Shown here: positions 34,968 to 45,007 of the stretch, piece by piece
Position numbering within the stretch: position 1 is the first letter of the stretch
Layout: each line of letters begins with the position of its first letter
From: Streptomyces sp. WAC08241
Lineage (GTDB): Bacteria; Actinomycetota; Actinomycetes; Streptomycetales; Streptomycetaceae
Assembly (NCBI GenBank): GCA_007858575.1
Contig: CP042279.1
Span: 1,116,001-1,180,000, forward strand
Direction: 5' to 3'
DNA length: 64,000 bases
Notes under the pieces: model-generated
What the model saw: only the letters and a program-made list of their open reading frames with translations
What the model was told of the DNA's origin: nothing
Database searches by the model: none
Made by a program: the position numbers and the translations under genes

Positions 34968-35976
34968 ATGGGAATCGAAGTAGTCGTTGAGGGTCTGACC
35001 ATGTCCTTCGGCAAGCAGAACATCTGGCAGGACGTGACGCTGACATTGCCGGCCGGAGAGGTGAGCGTGATGCTCGGCCCTTCCGGAACCGGCAAGACGG
35101 TCTTCCTGAAATCGCTCATCGGACTGCTGAAACCCCAGCGGGGCCGTGTCCTCATCAACGGGGTCGACATGGTCAGCAGCCCCGAACGCGACATCTACGA
35201 GACCCGCAAGCTCTTCGGCCTCATGTTCCAGGACGGGGCCCTCTTCGGCTCCATGACCCTCTTCGACAACATCGCCTTCCGCTGCGCGAGCACACCCGCA
35301 AGCGGGAGTCGGAGATCCGGCGCATCGTCATGGAGCGCATCGAACTCGTCGGCCTCCTCGGCGCCGAGGGAAAGCTGCCGGGCGAGATCAGCGGCGGCAT
35401 GCGCAAGCGCGCCGGCCTCGCCCGCGCCCTCGTCCTCGACCCGCAGATCGTCCTGTGCGACGAACCGGACTCCGGGCTCGACCCCGTCCGCACCGCCTAC
35501 CTGTCCCAGTTGCTCATCGACCTCAACGCGCGGATCGACGCGACGATGCTCATCGTCACCCACAACCTGGACATCGCCGCCACCGTCCCCGACAACATGG
35601 GGATGTTCTTCCGGCGCAACCTGGTCACCTTCGGCCCCCGCGAAGTCCTCTCACCAGCGACGAACCGGTCGTCACCCAGTTCCTCGCCGGCCGTCGCGAA
35701 GGGCCCATCGGCATGTCCGAGGAGAAGGACGCCGCCACCCTCGCCGCCGAGGCCGACAGCGCCGGGGCGCACGCGCCCTCGCGCCCCGCGTCATCGTCCC
35801 GCAGTTGGAGCCCTCGCCCGGCCTGCCGCCCCGCGCCGCGTCGCACGGCGCAGGAACGGGTCCTCGGCATGCTCGACTGGCTGCCGCCCGCCGCCCGCGC
35901 CGCCATCCAGGACACCTACGCGCGGACCGCCGGGGCGCCCACCCTGCGCATGCCGGCCGCCGGGAGCGGCGCGTGA
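34968..35976 (+). CDS. ABC transporter ATPase, MceG/MlaF type
   Basis: Energising ATPase of the Mce importer, about 338 aa. Walker A MLGPSGTGKTVFLKSLIGLL; Q-loop FGLMFQDGALFGSMTLFDN; signature ISGGMRKRAGLARAL; Walker B QIVLCDEPDSGLDPVRT; H-loop IVTHNLD. A C-terminal extension of about 90 aa (VLGMLDWLPPAARAAIQDTY) goes beyond the ABC fold, as in MceG-like proteins. GGAGGTGGT precedes ATG 34968. Indels near 35280, 35650 (GTCCTCCTC read as GTCCTCTC), 35778 and 35845. The stop overlaps the next GTG. Confidence 0.92.
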
Positions 35977-36736
35977 TCACCGGCGCGCTGCGGCAGACCG
36001 GCCGCCTCTTCGCCCTCGCCGCCGAGGGTGAGCAGGGCCGTCTTCCGACGCCCCTTCCAGTTCCGGGAGTTCATCGAGCAGTTCTGGTTCGTCGCGAGCG
36101 TCACCATCCTGCCGGCCGCGCTCGTCTCGATCCCGTTCGGCGCCGTGATCGCGCTCCAGGTCGGCTCGCTCACCCAGCAGCTCGGCGCCCAGTCCTTCAC
36201 CGGCGGCGCCAGCGTCCTCGCCGTCATCCAGCAGGCCAGCCCCTCATCGTCGCTCCTCCTGATCGCCGGCGCCGGCGGCTCCGCCATCTGCGCCGACCTC
36301 GGCTCCCGCACGATCCGCGAGGAGCTCGACGCCATGGAGGTCATGGGCGTCTCGCCCGTCCAGCGCCTGGTCGTCCCGCGCGTCCTCGCCACCATGGCGG
36401 TCGCCGTCCTCCTCAACGGCATGGTCTCCGTCGTCGGCACCCTGGGCGGCTACTTCTTCAACATCGTCCTCCAGGACGGCACCCCGGCGCCTACCTCGCC
36501 AGCTTCTCCGCCCTCGCCCAACTGCCCGACCTCTACATCAGCGAACTCAAGGCCCTGATCTTCGGGTTCATCGCGGGCATCGTCGCCGCCTACCGGGGGC
36601 TCAACCCCGCGGCGGCCCCAAGGGCGTCGGCGACGCCGTCAACCAGTCCGTCGTCATCACCTTCCTGCTGCTGTTCTTCGTGAACATGGTGCTGACGGGC
36701 ATCTACCTGCAGATCGTCCCGCCGAAGGGAGGCTGA
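35973..36736 (+). CDS. MlaE/YrbE-type ABC permease 1
   Basis: First of two permeases of the Mce transporter, about 256 aa. Starts at GTG 35973 inside the ATPase stop. FRRPFQFREFIEQFWFVASV, then ALVSIPFGAVIALQVGSLTQ; the MlaE loop ICADLGSRTIREELDAMEVM (EExDAxxxMG) is intact, then GVSPVQRLVVPRVLATMAVA. Ends PKGG. Five membrane helices expected. Indels near 36030 (extra G), 36243, 36255, 36487 and 36607. Confidence 0.92.
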
Positions 36737-36741
36737 GGCCG

Positions 36742-37548
36742 ATGGCCTCCCCGTTCGTCTGGCTCGACCGCTCCGGCGACCAGCTCCTGTTCTACGTCCG
36801 GGCCCTGCTCTGGATCCCGCGAACCCTGCGCCGCTACCTCAAGGAGGTGCAGCGGCTGCTCGCCGAGGTCGCCTTCGGCTCCGGCGGCCTCGGCGTCATC
36901 GGCGGCACCATCGGCGTGATGGTCGCGATGACCCTCTTCACCGGCACCGTCGTCGGCCTCCAGGGCCACGCGGCCCTCGAACAGATCGGCACCGCCGCCT
37001 TCACCGGCTTCGTCTCCGCCTACTTCAACACCCGGGAGATCGCCCCGCTCGTCGCCGGACTCGCCCTCTCCGCCACCGTCGGCGCCGGCTTCACCGCCCA
37101 GCTCGGCGCCATGCGCATCAACGAGGAGGTCGACGCCCTCGAAGGCATGGGCATCCGCTCCATGCCGTACCTGGTCACCACCCGCATCATCGCCGGCGTC
37201 GTCGCCATCGTCCCGCTCTACGCGATCGGCCTGCTCTCCTCCTACCTGGCCTCCCGTTACATCACGGTCCTCTTCAACGGACAGTCGGCGGGGACCTACG
37301 ACCACTACTTCAACCTCTTCCTGTCACCGACGGACGTCCTCCTGTCGGTGCTCAAGGTGCTGGTCTTCAGCGTGATGGTGATCATCGCCCACTGCTACTA
37401 CGGCTTCCGCGCCTCCGGCGGCCCCGCCGGCGTCGGCATCGCCGTCGGCCGCTCCGTGCGCAACGCCATCGTGCTGATCAGCGTCACCGACTTCTTCCTG
37501 TCGCTGGCCCTCTGGGGCGCGACCACGACCGTGAAGGTGGCGGGGTGA
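36742..37548 (+). CDS. MlaE/YrbE-type ABC permease 2
   Basis: Intact 268-aa second permease. LLFYVRALLWIPRTLRRYLK at the N-terminus; TGTVVGLQGHAALEQIGTAA; the loop GAMRINEEVDALEGMGIRSM is the YrbE/MlaE signature; ends SLALWGATTTVKVAG. Two different YrbE-type permeases (A and B) are the rule in actinobacterial mce operons. Begins 5 bp after permease 1 and ends 1 bp before the first MCE protein. Confidence 0.94.
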   Translation: MASPFVWLDRSGDQLLFYVRALLWIPRTLRRYLKEVQRLLAEVAFGSGGLGVIGGTIGVMVAMTLFTGTVVGLQGHAALEQIGTAAFTGFVSAYFNTREIAPLVAGLALSATVGAGFTAQLGAMRINEEVDALEGMGIRSMPYLVTTRIIAGVVAIVPLYAIGLLSSYLASRYITVLFNGQSAGTYDHYFNLFLSPTDVLLSVLKVLVFSVMVIIAHCYYGFRASGGPAGVGIAVGRSVRNAIVLISVTDFFLSLALWGATTTVKVAG

Positions 37549-37549
37549 G

Positions 37550-38801
37550 ATGAGCGATCCACGCGGCCAGACCCTGCGCCGCCGGTCCGCCGGCGTCGTC
37601 TTCCTCCTGGTGCCCGCCCTGCTCGCCTGGCTGGCGGTCGCCGTCTACGAGAAGCGCTTCACCGACTCCGACCCGGTCGTCGTCGAGACCGGCAGCGTCG
37701 GCAACGAGATGCACCTCGGCGCCGAGGTGAAGCTGCGCGGCGTCGTCGTCGGCGAGGTCCGTGCCATCGACTCCACCGGCACCGGGGCCCGGCTCACCCT
37801 CGCCATGCGGCCCGGCACCCTGGACCACGTCCCTCCGACGTACGCGCCCAGATGCTGCCCACCACGCTCTTCGGCGAACGGTTCGTGGCCCTCGTGCCGC
37901 CCGGCAACCCCTCGGCGAAGCCGCTGGGCCCCGGGTCCGTCATCCCCGAGGACCGCTCCGAGAACGCCGTCGAACTCCAGCAGGTCCTCGACAACGTCCT
38001 GCCCCTGCTGACCGCCGTCCAGCCGCAGAAGCTCTCGGCGACCCTCTCCGCCGTCTCCAGGGCGCTGGAGGGGCGCGGCGACCAGCTCGGCGACACCCTC
38101 ACGCGACTCGACGCCCACCTGCGCGAGTTCAACCCCCACCTGCCCGCCCTCAACCGCGACCTGAAAGAACTCGTGAAGGTCAGCCACCTCTACGCGGACG
38201 CCGCCCCGGACATCCTCACCGCGCTCACCGACTTCACCACCACCAGCGGCACCCTCGCCGAGAAGGAGGCCGAACTGTCCGGCACCCTCGGCGCCACCAC
38301 CCGCACGGCCCAGGACCTGACCGCCTTCCTGCGCCAGAACAAGGACAACATCATCCGGCTCGGCGCCACGAGCAGGCCCACCCTGGAACTGCTCGCCGAG
38401 TACTCCCCGTCCTTCCCCTGCACCCTGCGCACCCTCGCCCAGTTCGTGCCCGCCATGGACAAGGCGCTCGGCAAGGGCACGAACCGGCCCGGACTCCACG
38501 TGAACGTCACCACCGTGCCCGCGCGCGGCGCCTACGTCCCCGGCCGCGACGCCCCTCCTACGGCTCCGGCGGCGGCCCGCGCTGCCACCCCGTGCCCTAC
38601 CTCGGCGCCTCCGCCGCACCCGCCGCCCGGGCCTCCGCCGCCGCCGACCAGGACCTCGGGCCCGCCAACTCCCCGCAGGAGAACGACCTCGTCAACGAAC
38701 TCCTCGCCCCCGCCGCGAAGAAACGGCCCGGCGACCTGCCGGACTGGAGCAGCCTCCTGGCCGGACCCGCCTTCCGCGGAGCGGAGGTGACCCTCCGATG
38801 A
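37550..38801 (+). CDS. MCE family protein 1 (MceA position)
   Basis: About 418 aa. One N-terminal helix (AGVVFLLVPALLAWLAVAVY), then the MCE domain (VETGSVGNEMHLGAEVKLRG, VVVGEVRAIDSTG, MLPTTLFGERFVALVPPGN), then a long helical region (VLPLLTAVQPQKLSATLSAV; RLDAHLREFNPHLPALNRDL; AELSGTLGATTRTAQDLTAF). C-terminal Cys-containing part (SFPCTLRTLAQFVPAMDKAL; GPRCHPVPYLG). Six such proteins are thought to form a hetero-hexameric channel. Indels near 37832 and 38556. Stop overlaps the next start. Confidence 0.92.
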
Positions 38802-39849
38802 CGACGCCACCCGCCCACACGCGACGGCGCGGCCTGACCGGGACGGTCCTGAAGTCCCTCGTGTTCGTCCTGGTCACGGCGCTCGCCACCACCGTCCTCG
38901 GCTTCAGCATCGCCGACACCGGGGTCGGCTCCGCCACCCGCTCGTACAAGGCGCTCTTCACCGACGTCACCGGACTCGTGGAAGGCGACTCCGTCCGCAT
39001 CGCCGGGGTCGAGGTCGGCGAGGTGACCGACGTGCGCGTCGTCGAACGGCGCACCGCCCAGGTGACCTTCACCGTCCGCGAGGACCGCACCCTGCCCCGC
39101 TCCGCGACCGCCGCCGTCAAGTACCTCGACATGGTCGGCCAGCGGTACGTCTCCCTCGACCGGGGCAGCGGCGCCCTGTCCGGCGACCTCCAGTCCGGGG
39201 AGACCATCCCGCTGGAGCGCACCACGCCCGCACTCGACCTCACCCTGCTGTTCAACGGCTTCAAACCGCTCTTCGAGGGCCTCTCGCCCGCCGACGTCAA
39301 CGACCTCGCCGGCTCCCTCGTCCAGGTCCTCCAGGGCGAGAGCGGCACCGTCGACAGCCTCCTGCGGCACATCGGCTCGCTCACGAAGACCGTCGCCGCC
39401 AAGGACGAGGTCGTCGGCCAGGTCATCACCCACCTCAACACCGTCCTGACCACCCTCAACCACCGCGAGGCCGGTTTCGAGGACCTCGTCGTCACCCTCC
39501 AGAAGCTCGTCACCGGCTTCAACGCCGACCGCGAACCCTCGGCCAGGCCGTCCGGGCCATCGGCGACCTCACCACCACGACCGCCGGACTGTTCCAGGAA
39601 GCACGCGCCCCCTCAAGCAGGACATCCGCGAACTGGGCCGGCTCTCCGGGAACCTCGCCGACCAGACCCCCGCATCGAGTCCTTCCTCGCCCACACCCCC
39701 GCCAAGATGACCGCCCTGGCCCGCCTCTCCTCGTACGGCTCCTGGTTCAACCTCTACTCTGCGAGGCGCGCGTGAGCGGCGTGGGCACCTCCGACGGCTC
39801 CGAGCCGCCGACCGGCGTCACCGTGACCGAACCGAGGTGCCGCGGATGA
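38798..39849 (+). CDS. MCE family protein 2 (MceB position)
   Basis: About 351 aa. Membrane helix VLKSLVFVLVTALATTVLGF; MCE domain: SYKALFTDVTGLVEGDSVRI, AGVEVGEVTDVRVVERRTAQ, AAVKYLDMVGQRYVSLDRG; helical part with FEGLSPADVNDLAGSLVQVL. C-terminal SSYGSWFNLYLCEARVSG keeps the Cys common near MCE protein ends. Indels near 39540, 39612, 39670 and 39757 (TACCTCTGC read as TACTCTGC). The TGA at 39847 overlaps ATG 39846 of the next gene. Confidence 0.9.
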
Positions 39850-40889
39850 GCCCCCGCCCCTGCTCAAGCCGGTCAAGGAGCGCAGCCCCGTCGCCGTCGC
39901 CGTCGTCGGACTCCTCCTCCTCGCCCTCCTCGCCGCCCTCGCCTACAACGTGGAACGCCTCCCCTCGTCGGCGGCGACACCGCCTACAGCGCCGACTTCA
40001 CCGAGGCCGCCGGACTCGACGGGGCGACGAGGTGCGCATCGCCGGCGTCAAGGTCGGCCGGGTCACCGGCGTCGCCCTCGACGGACCCAAGGTCAAGGTG
40101 ACGTTCGAGGTCGGCGACGCCTGGTCGGCGACCGGTCGACCGCCGCCATCGCCATCAAGACCCTCCTGGGCGAGAAGTACCTGGCGCTCGACCCCTGGGC
40201 TCCGCCCCGCAGGACCCCGGGACCCGCATCCCGCAGTCCCGCACCACCTCCCCGTACGACGTGACGCAGGCCTTCCAGGACCTCAGCGGCACCGTCGACG
40301 CCCTCGACACGAAGAAGCTCGCGGACAGCTTCGCGACGATCTCCGACACCTTCAAGAACTCCCCGCCGCACGTCCGCAACGCCGCCACCGGCCTCTCCGA
40401 ACTGTCGAGGACCGTCTCCAAGCGCGACGCCGAACTCGCCCGGCTCCTGGAGAACAGCAAGAAGTTCACCAAGACCCTGGAGGACAGGAAGTCCAGCTTC
40501 GAGACGCTCATCGAGGACGGCGGCTCGCTGCTCGGAGAGCTCAGGAAGCGCCGCGACGCCATCCGCGCCCTCCTCAAGGGCAGCAGGGAGCTGGGCACCC
40601 AGCTCGGCGGCCTCGTCGGCGACAACGACCGGCAGCTCGGCCCGACCCTCAAGTCCCTCGGCCGCGTCACCGAGGTCCTGGAGAAGAACAGCGGCAAGCT
40701 CGACCGGACCCTCGCGCTCGTCGGCCCGTACTACCGGCTCGTCGGCAACACCCTCGGCAACGGCCGCTGGTTCGACAGCTACCTGTGCGGCGTGGTGCCC
40801 CGGACCTACCTGCCCGAAGCCTCGCAGCCCACGACCGGATGCCTGCCGCCGAAACAGCCGGCGACGGGCAAGGGAGCGGTGAACGATGA
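39846..40889 (+). CDS. MCE family protein 3 (MceC position)
   Basis: About 350 aa. Membrane helix SPVAVAVVGLLLLALLAALA; MCE domain with DTAYSADFTEAAGLDAGDEV, RIAGVKVGRVTGVALDGPKV, AAIAIKTLLGEKYLALDP; long helical region SPYDVTQAFQDLSGTVDALD, TFKNSPPHVRNAATGLSELS. C-terminal WFDSYLCGVVPRTYLPEASQ. At least six indels (39855-40215 hold most; one near 40872). Coupled to its neighbours at both ends by ATGA overlaps. Confidence 0.9.
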   Translation: MSPRPCSSRSRSAAPSPSPSSDSSSSPSSPPSPTTWNASPRRRRHRLQRRLHRGRRTRRGDEVRIAGVKVGRVTGVALDGPKVKVTFEVGDAWSATGRPPPSPSRPSWARSTWRSTPGLRPAGPRDPHPAVPHHLPVRRDAGLPGPQRHRRRPRHEEARGQLRDDLRHLQELPAARPQRRHRPLRTVEDRLQARRRTRPAPGEQQEVHQDPGGQEVQLRDAHRGRRLAARRAQEAPRRHPRPPQGQQGAGHPARRPRRRQRPAARPDPQVPRPRHRGPGEEQRQARPDPRARRPVLPARRQHPRQRPLVRQLPVRRGAPDLPARSLAAHDRMPAAETAGDGQGSGER

Positions 40890-41908
40890 CCAAGCCCAGA
40901 ACGCCTCGCCGCCGGACTCGCCCTCGTGGTGCTCGCCGCCTGCGGATTCGCCGCCGTACGCGTCCTCGAACCCGACGGCACCCGCGTCACCGCCTACTTC
41001 GACCGGACGGTCGGCGTCTACGCCGGCTCCGACCTGCGCGTCCTCGGCGTCCGGGTCGGAGAGGTCGAGTCCGTCGAACCGCAGGGCACCCGCGTCCGCG
41101 TCCGGCTCCACCTCGACGAGGGCGTCCGCGTCCCCGCCGACGCCCGGGCCGTCGTCGTCGCCCCCAGCATCGTCGCCGACCGCTACGTCCAGCTCACCCC
41201 CGCCTACGGCACCGGCCCCGCCCTCGCCGACGGCGCCGAACTGCCCGCCTCGCGCAACCGCGTCCCCGTCGAGATCGACCAGCTCTACGCATCGATCACC
41301 GACCTGAGCGAGGCCCTCGGCCCGGACGGCGCCAACTCCGCCGGAGCCCTGTCCGCCCTCCCTGGACACCGGCGCGAAGAACCTCAAGGGCAACGGCGCC
41401 TCCATCGGCACCTCCATCGAGGAGTTCGGCAAGGCCGCCAAGACCCTCGACGGCAGCAGCGAGCAGCTCTTCACCAGCCTCGGACAGCTCCAGACCTTCA
41501 CCACCATGCTCAAGAAGAAGGACGGCGACGTCCGCACCGCGCAGGAACGCCTGGACGAGGTCGTCGGCTACTTCGCCGAGAACAAGGACGACCTCACCGG
41601 CGCCCTGGAAGAACTCGGCAAGGCCCTCGCCCGGGTCAAGACCTTCATCAAGGACAACCGCGGCGAACTGAAGAAGAACGTCGACCGGCTCGTGCCCTCA
41701 CCCGGACCCTCGTCGACCAGCGGGCCTCCCTCGCCGAGGCCCTCGACGTCGCTCCGCTCGCCGCCGGCAACCTCGTCAACGCGTACAACCCGAAGACCCG
41801 CACCCTCGACGGCCGCGCCAACCTCAACGAGATCAGCATGGGCGGACCGCTGCTCCCGCTGCCGGTGGCCGGCGGCTCCGCGGCGGGCACCGGGAAGGGG
41901 AGCGATGA
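40886..41908 (+). CDS. MCE family protein 4 (MceD position)
   Basis: About 343 aa. Basic start MTKPRTPRRRTR, then LALVVLAACGFAAVRVLEPD. That helix contains LAAC, which fits a lipobox, but a simple membrane anchor is equally possible. MCE domain: VTAYFDRTVGVYAGSDLRVL, GVRVGEVESVEPQGTRVRVR, VVVAPSIVADRYVQLTPAYG. Helical region: GTSIEEFGKAAKTLDGSSEQ, LFTSLGQLQTFTTMLKKKDG. Ends with KGER over the next ATG. Indels near 40918, 41360, 41700 and 41899. Confidence 0.9.
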
Positions 41909-43200
41909 GCCGCCCCACCTCGTCCGCCGGGAAGCTCCTCGGCGCCGGAGCCGTCGGCACCGTCGCCCTCGGTCTGGGCATCGCCGTCGTCCTCGGCCTG
42001 GTCCCCGCCCCTCCGCTCCGGTTCGACGGCATCGAGGACCTGCTGCTGCTCGGCGGCGCCGACCTCGGCCCCCACCCCTACACGGTCACCGCCGAACTCG
42101 ACGACGTCCTGAGCCTCGTGCCCCAGTCCGCGGTCAAGGTCAACGACGTCGCCGTCGGACGCGTCACCGCCATCGATCTGGTGCCCGGGAGCTGGACCGC
42201 CCGCGTCACCCTGAGGATCAACGGCGACGTCCGGCTGCCCGCCGACGCCGGCGCCCGCCTGGAGCAGTCCAGCCTCCTGGGCGAGAAGTACGTCCAGCTC
42301 GTCGCCCCGGCCTCCGGCGGCACCGGACGGAGCGGCGTCCGGCAGACGGCCGCAGGGCAGGGCGACGGCGGACGGCTCGCCGACGGCAGCGTCATCCCGC
42401 TGGCCCGCACCAGCCGGAACACGGAGGTCGAGGAGGTCTTCGGCGCCCTGTCCCTGCTGCTCAACGGCGGCGGCGTCAACCAGCTCAAGACCATCACCCG
42501 GGAGCTCAACGCGGCGCTCGGCGGACGCGAGCCCGAGGTCCGCTCGATGCTGAACCGGGTGAACACCCTGGTCGGCAACCTGGACGCGCACCGCGGCGAC
42601 ATCACCCGCGCCCTCGACGGGGTCAACCGGCTCTCCGCCACCCTCGCCGGCCGCAAGAAGGACGTCGACACGGTCCTCACCGGCCTCTCGCCCGGCCTGA
42701 AGACGCTGGAGAACCAGCGGGGCTCCCTGCTGACCATGCTGCGCGCCCTGGACACCCTGTCCGGCGTCGCCGTGACCACCGTCAACGCGAGCAAGAAGGA
42801 CATGGTGGCCGATCTGAAGGCCCTCGCGCCGACCCTGAGGGCGCTCGCGGACGCCGGCGCCGACCTGCCCGCGTCGCTCCAGGTCCTGCTGACGTACCCT
42901 TCACCGACGAGGTGATGCGGGGCGTCAAGGGCGACTACCTCAACACCTATCTGCACCTCGCCGCCGTCCCCGGCACCGAGGTGATCCCGCCCCTGGTCCC
43001 CAAGGCCGAGCCCACCCCGACCCCACCCCGTCGGCCCCGGAGACGACGGACCCGGAGCCCGAACCGGAACCGGAACCCGAGCCCGAGCCGGAACCCGAAC
43101 CGGGCGCCCGGCAGGCCGGGGACAGAGCACCGGACCGGCCCTGCCGCTGCCCCCGGTCCGCACCGGCGGCACCCCGACGGACGGAGGCGAGAACCGGTGA
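41905..43200 (+). CDS. MCE family protein 5 (MceE position) with Pro-Glu repeat tail
   Basis: About 434 aa, the longest of the six. Helix LGAGAVGTVALGLGIAVVLG; MCE domain YTVTAELDDVLSLVPQSAVK, VNDVAVGRVTAIDLVPGSW, ARLEQSSLLGEKYVQLVAP; helical region LKTITRELNAALGGREPEVR and RGSLLTMLRALDTLSGVAVT. After FTDEVMRGVKGDYLNTYLHL comes a tail with eight consecutive Pro-Glu dipeptides (43052-43102) and a Pro/Thr-rich end. Unlike mycobacterial MceE there is no lipobox Cys. Indels near 42898, 43023 and 43140. Confidence 0.9.
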
Positions 43201-44480
43201 TCACCCGCACCGTACGGCTGAAGAACCTGGCGTTCCTCGTCATCGCCGTCCTCGTCCTCGGCTTCGTCGGCATCCGCTACGCCGACCTCGGCCGCCACGT
43301 CGGCATCGCCGACCACTACACCGTCAAGGTCCACCTCGCCCGTACGGGAGGCCTGTTCACCCACTCCGACGTCACCTACCGGGGCGTCTCGGTCGGACGC
43401 GTCGGCGACATCGACCTCACCGCCGACGGGGTCGTCGCCGAGCTGCGCATCAAGAAGTCCGCCCCCGGATCCCCGCCGACGCGAAGGCCGTGGTCGCCGG
43501 GCTCTCCGCCGTCGGCGAGCAGTACATCGACCTGCGCCCCGAGAGCGACGGCGGCCCCTACCTCGCCGACGGCGCCCGCATCGAGCAGACCGACACCCAG
43601 GTGCCGGCCCCGGTCACCGACGTGCTCGCGAGCATGAACGACCTCACCACCTCCGTACCGCTCGACTCCCTGCGCACGGTCGTCGACGAGTTCGGCAAGG
43701 CCTTCGAGGGGCACGGCGACGACCTCCAGGCCCTCCTCGACAACGGCAGCGCTTCGTCCGGGCCGCCGACCGGGCCCTGCCGTCCACCACCCGGCTCATC
43801 GACGACGGCGAGGTCGTCCTGCGCACCCAGGCCGACGAGAGCCGCGCCATCCGGGGCTTCGCCACCGGAGCGCGCGACCTCGCCGCCGCCCTCAAGGGCT
43901 CCGACGCCGACCTGCGGCGCGTCCTGACCGTCACCCCCGACGCGGCCGGCCAGGTCAGCGGCCTCCTGCGCGACCTCGACCCCAGCCTGGGCGTCGTCCT
44001 CGCCAACCTCCTGACCACCTCGGAGGTCGCCGTCACCCGGCAGCGCGGCATCGAGGAACTCCTCGTGACGTACCCGGCGGCCGTCTCGGCCGGAGCCACC
44101 GCCGTCGACGGCGGAAAGGTGAACTTCGGCATGGCGGTCACCTTCTTCAAACCCCTGCCCTGCACCTCCGGATACGGCGGTACGCGCTACCGCAACGGCC
44201 TCGACCTGGGCACCGCGCCCGCCCTCAACACCGGTGCGGCCTGTACGGGCTCCGTGGCGGCCGGGATCAACGTCCGCGGCTCGGCGCACGCCCCGAAGGG
44301 CGGCCCCGTGCCCGCCCCGGCCACACCCGGCTCCCTGCCCTCGGGCAGCACGGGCGGTACGGGCGGTACGGCGGGCTCCCCGCGCCCGTCCCTGCCCGGC
44401 GCGCTCGCGCTGCCCGGCCAGGGCGGCGGCCCGGCGGACATGGCCGGGCTCTCGGCCTGGGCACCGGAGGCGCGCGATGA
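43197..44480 (+). CDS. MCE family protein 6 (MceF position)
   Basis: About 428 aa. GTG 43197 overlaps the preceding stop. Helix LAFLVIAVLVLGFVGIRYAD; MCE domain DHYTVKVHLARTGGLFTHSD, VTYRGVSVGRVGDIDLTADG, VVAGLSAVGEQYIDLRPESD; helical region VTDVLASMNDLTTSVPLDSL. C-terminal block: NFGMAVTFFKPLPCTSGYGG, TRYRNGLDLGTAPALNTGAA. A flexible Gly/Ser/Pro tail follows (STGGTGGTAGSPRPSLPG). Indels near 43470 and 43752, plus one late shift before TGA 44478. Confidence 0.9.
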
Positions 44481-45007
44481 GGCGGGCGGGGATCCTCGGC
44501 GCCGGCGCCTCGTCGTCGCCCTCGGCTTCTGCGGCACCGGCGCGTGGACCTACGCGCAGGCCCGCTCCGACGAGGGCTCTCTCCTTCGGCCGCGCACGGG
44601 ACACCGCGCTCGCCGAGGGGCGACGGCACCTCACCGTCCTGAACACGCTCGACGCCTCGACCCGCGAGCGCGCCGCGGCGGGCGTACGGGCCTGGCGCGA
44701 CGCCTCCACCGGCCCGCTCCGCACCGAACTGGGCCGCACCGAGCCCGCGGTGGGCGCCTCGGCGCGCGCCACGGTCACCGAGGCCGCCCTCACCGCGCTC
44801 GACACCCGCGCCGGTACGGCGAAGCTCATCGCGACCGTACGCGTCGACGTCACCCCGCGCGGGGGCGCTACCGCGACCGGCGACCGCAAGCGCCTGGAGG
44901 CCGTCCTGACGCGCACCGGCGAGGACACGTGGAAGGTCGCGGCCCTGAGCGCGGTCCCCGTCGCGGGCGCGGAGGGAAGCGAGAAGGAGGAGGGCGGGGA
45001 CGAGTGA
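44477..45007 (+). CDS. Mce-associated membrane protein (Mas) 1
   Basis: About 177 aa. Single N-terminal helix (MRRAGILGAGALVVALGFCG) followed by a SnoaL/NTF2-like extracytoplasmic domain: RRHLTVLNTLDASTRERAAA, VRAWRDASTGPLRTELG, LIATVRVDVTPRGGATATGD, ending GEDTWKVAALSAVPVAGAE. This matches the Mas proteins that follow MCE genes in actinobacteria and may stabilise the complex. Starts in the mceF stop and ends in the next GTG. Indels near 44512 and 44577. Confidence 0.85.
   Translation: MRRAGILGAGASSSPSASAAPARGPTRRPAPTRALSFGRARDTALAEGRRHLTVLNTLDASTRERAAAGVRAWRDASTGPLRTELGRTEPAVGASARATVTEAALTALDTRAGTAKLIATVRVDVTPRGGATATGDRKRLEAVLTRTGEDTWKVAALSAVPVAGAEGSEKEEGGDE

Noticed and set aside
35973..36736. 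Programmed ribosomal frameshifting in multiply broken genes such as permease 1
   Set aside because: No slippery heptamer plus downstream structure recurs at the breaks, and several breaks per gene in mixed directions cannot be programmed.
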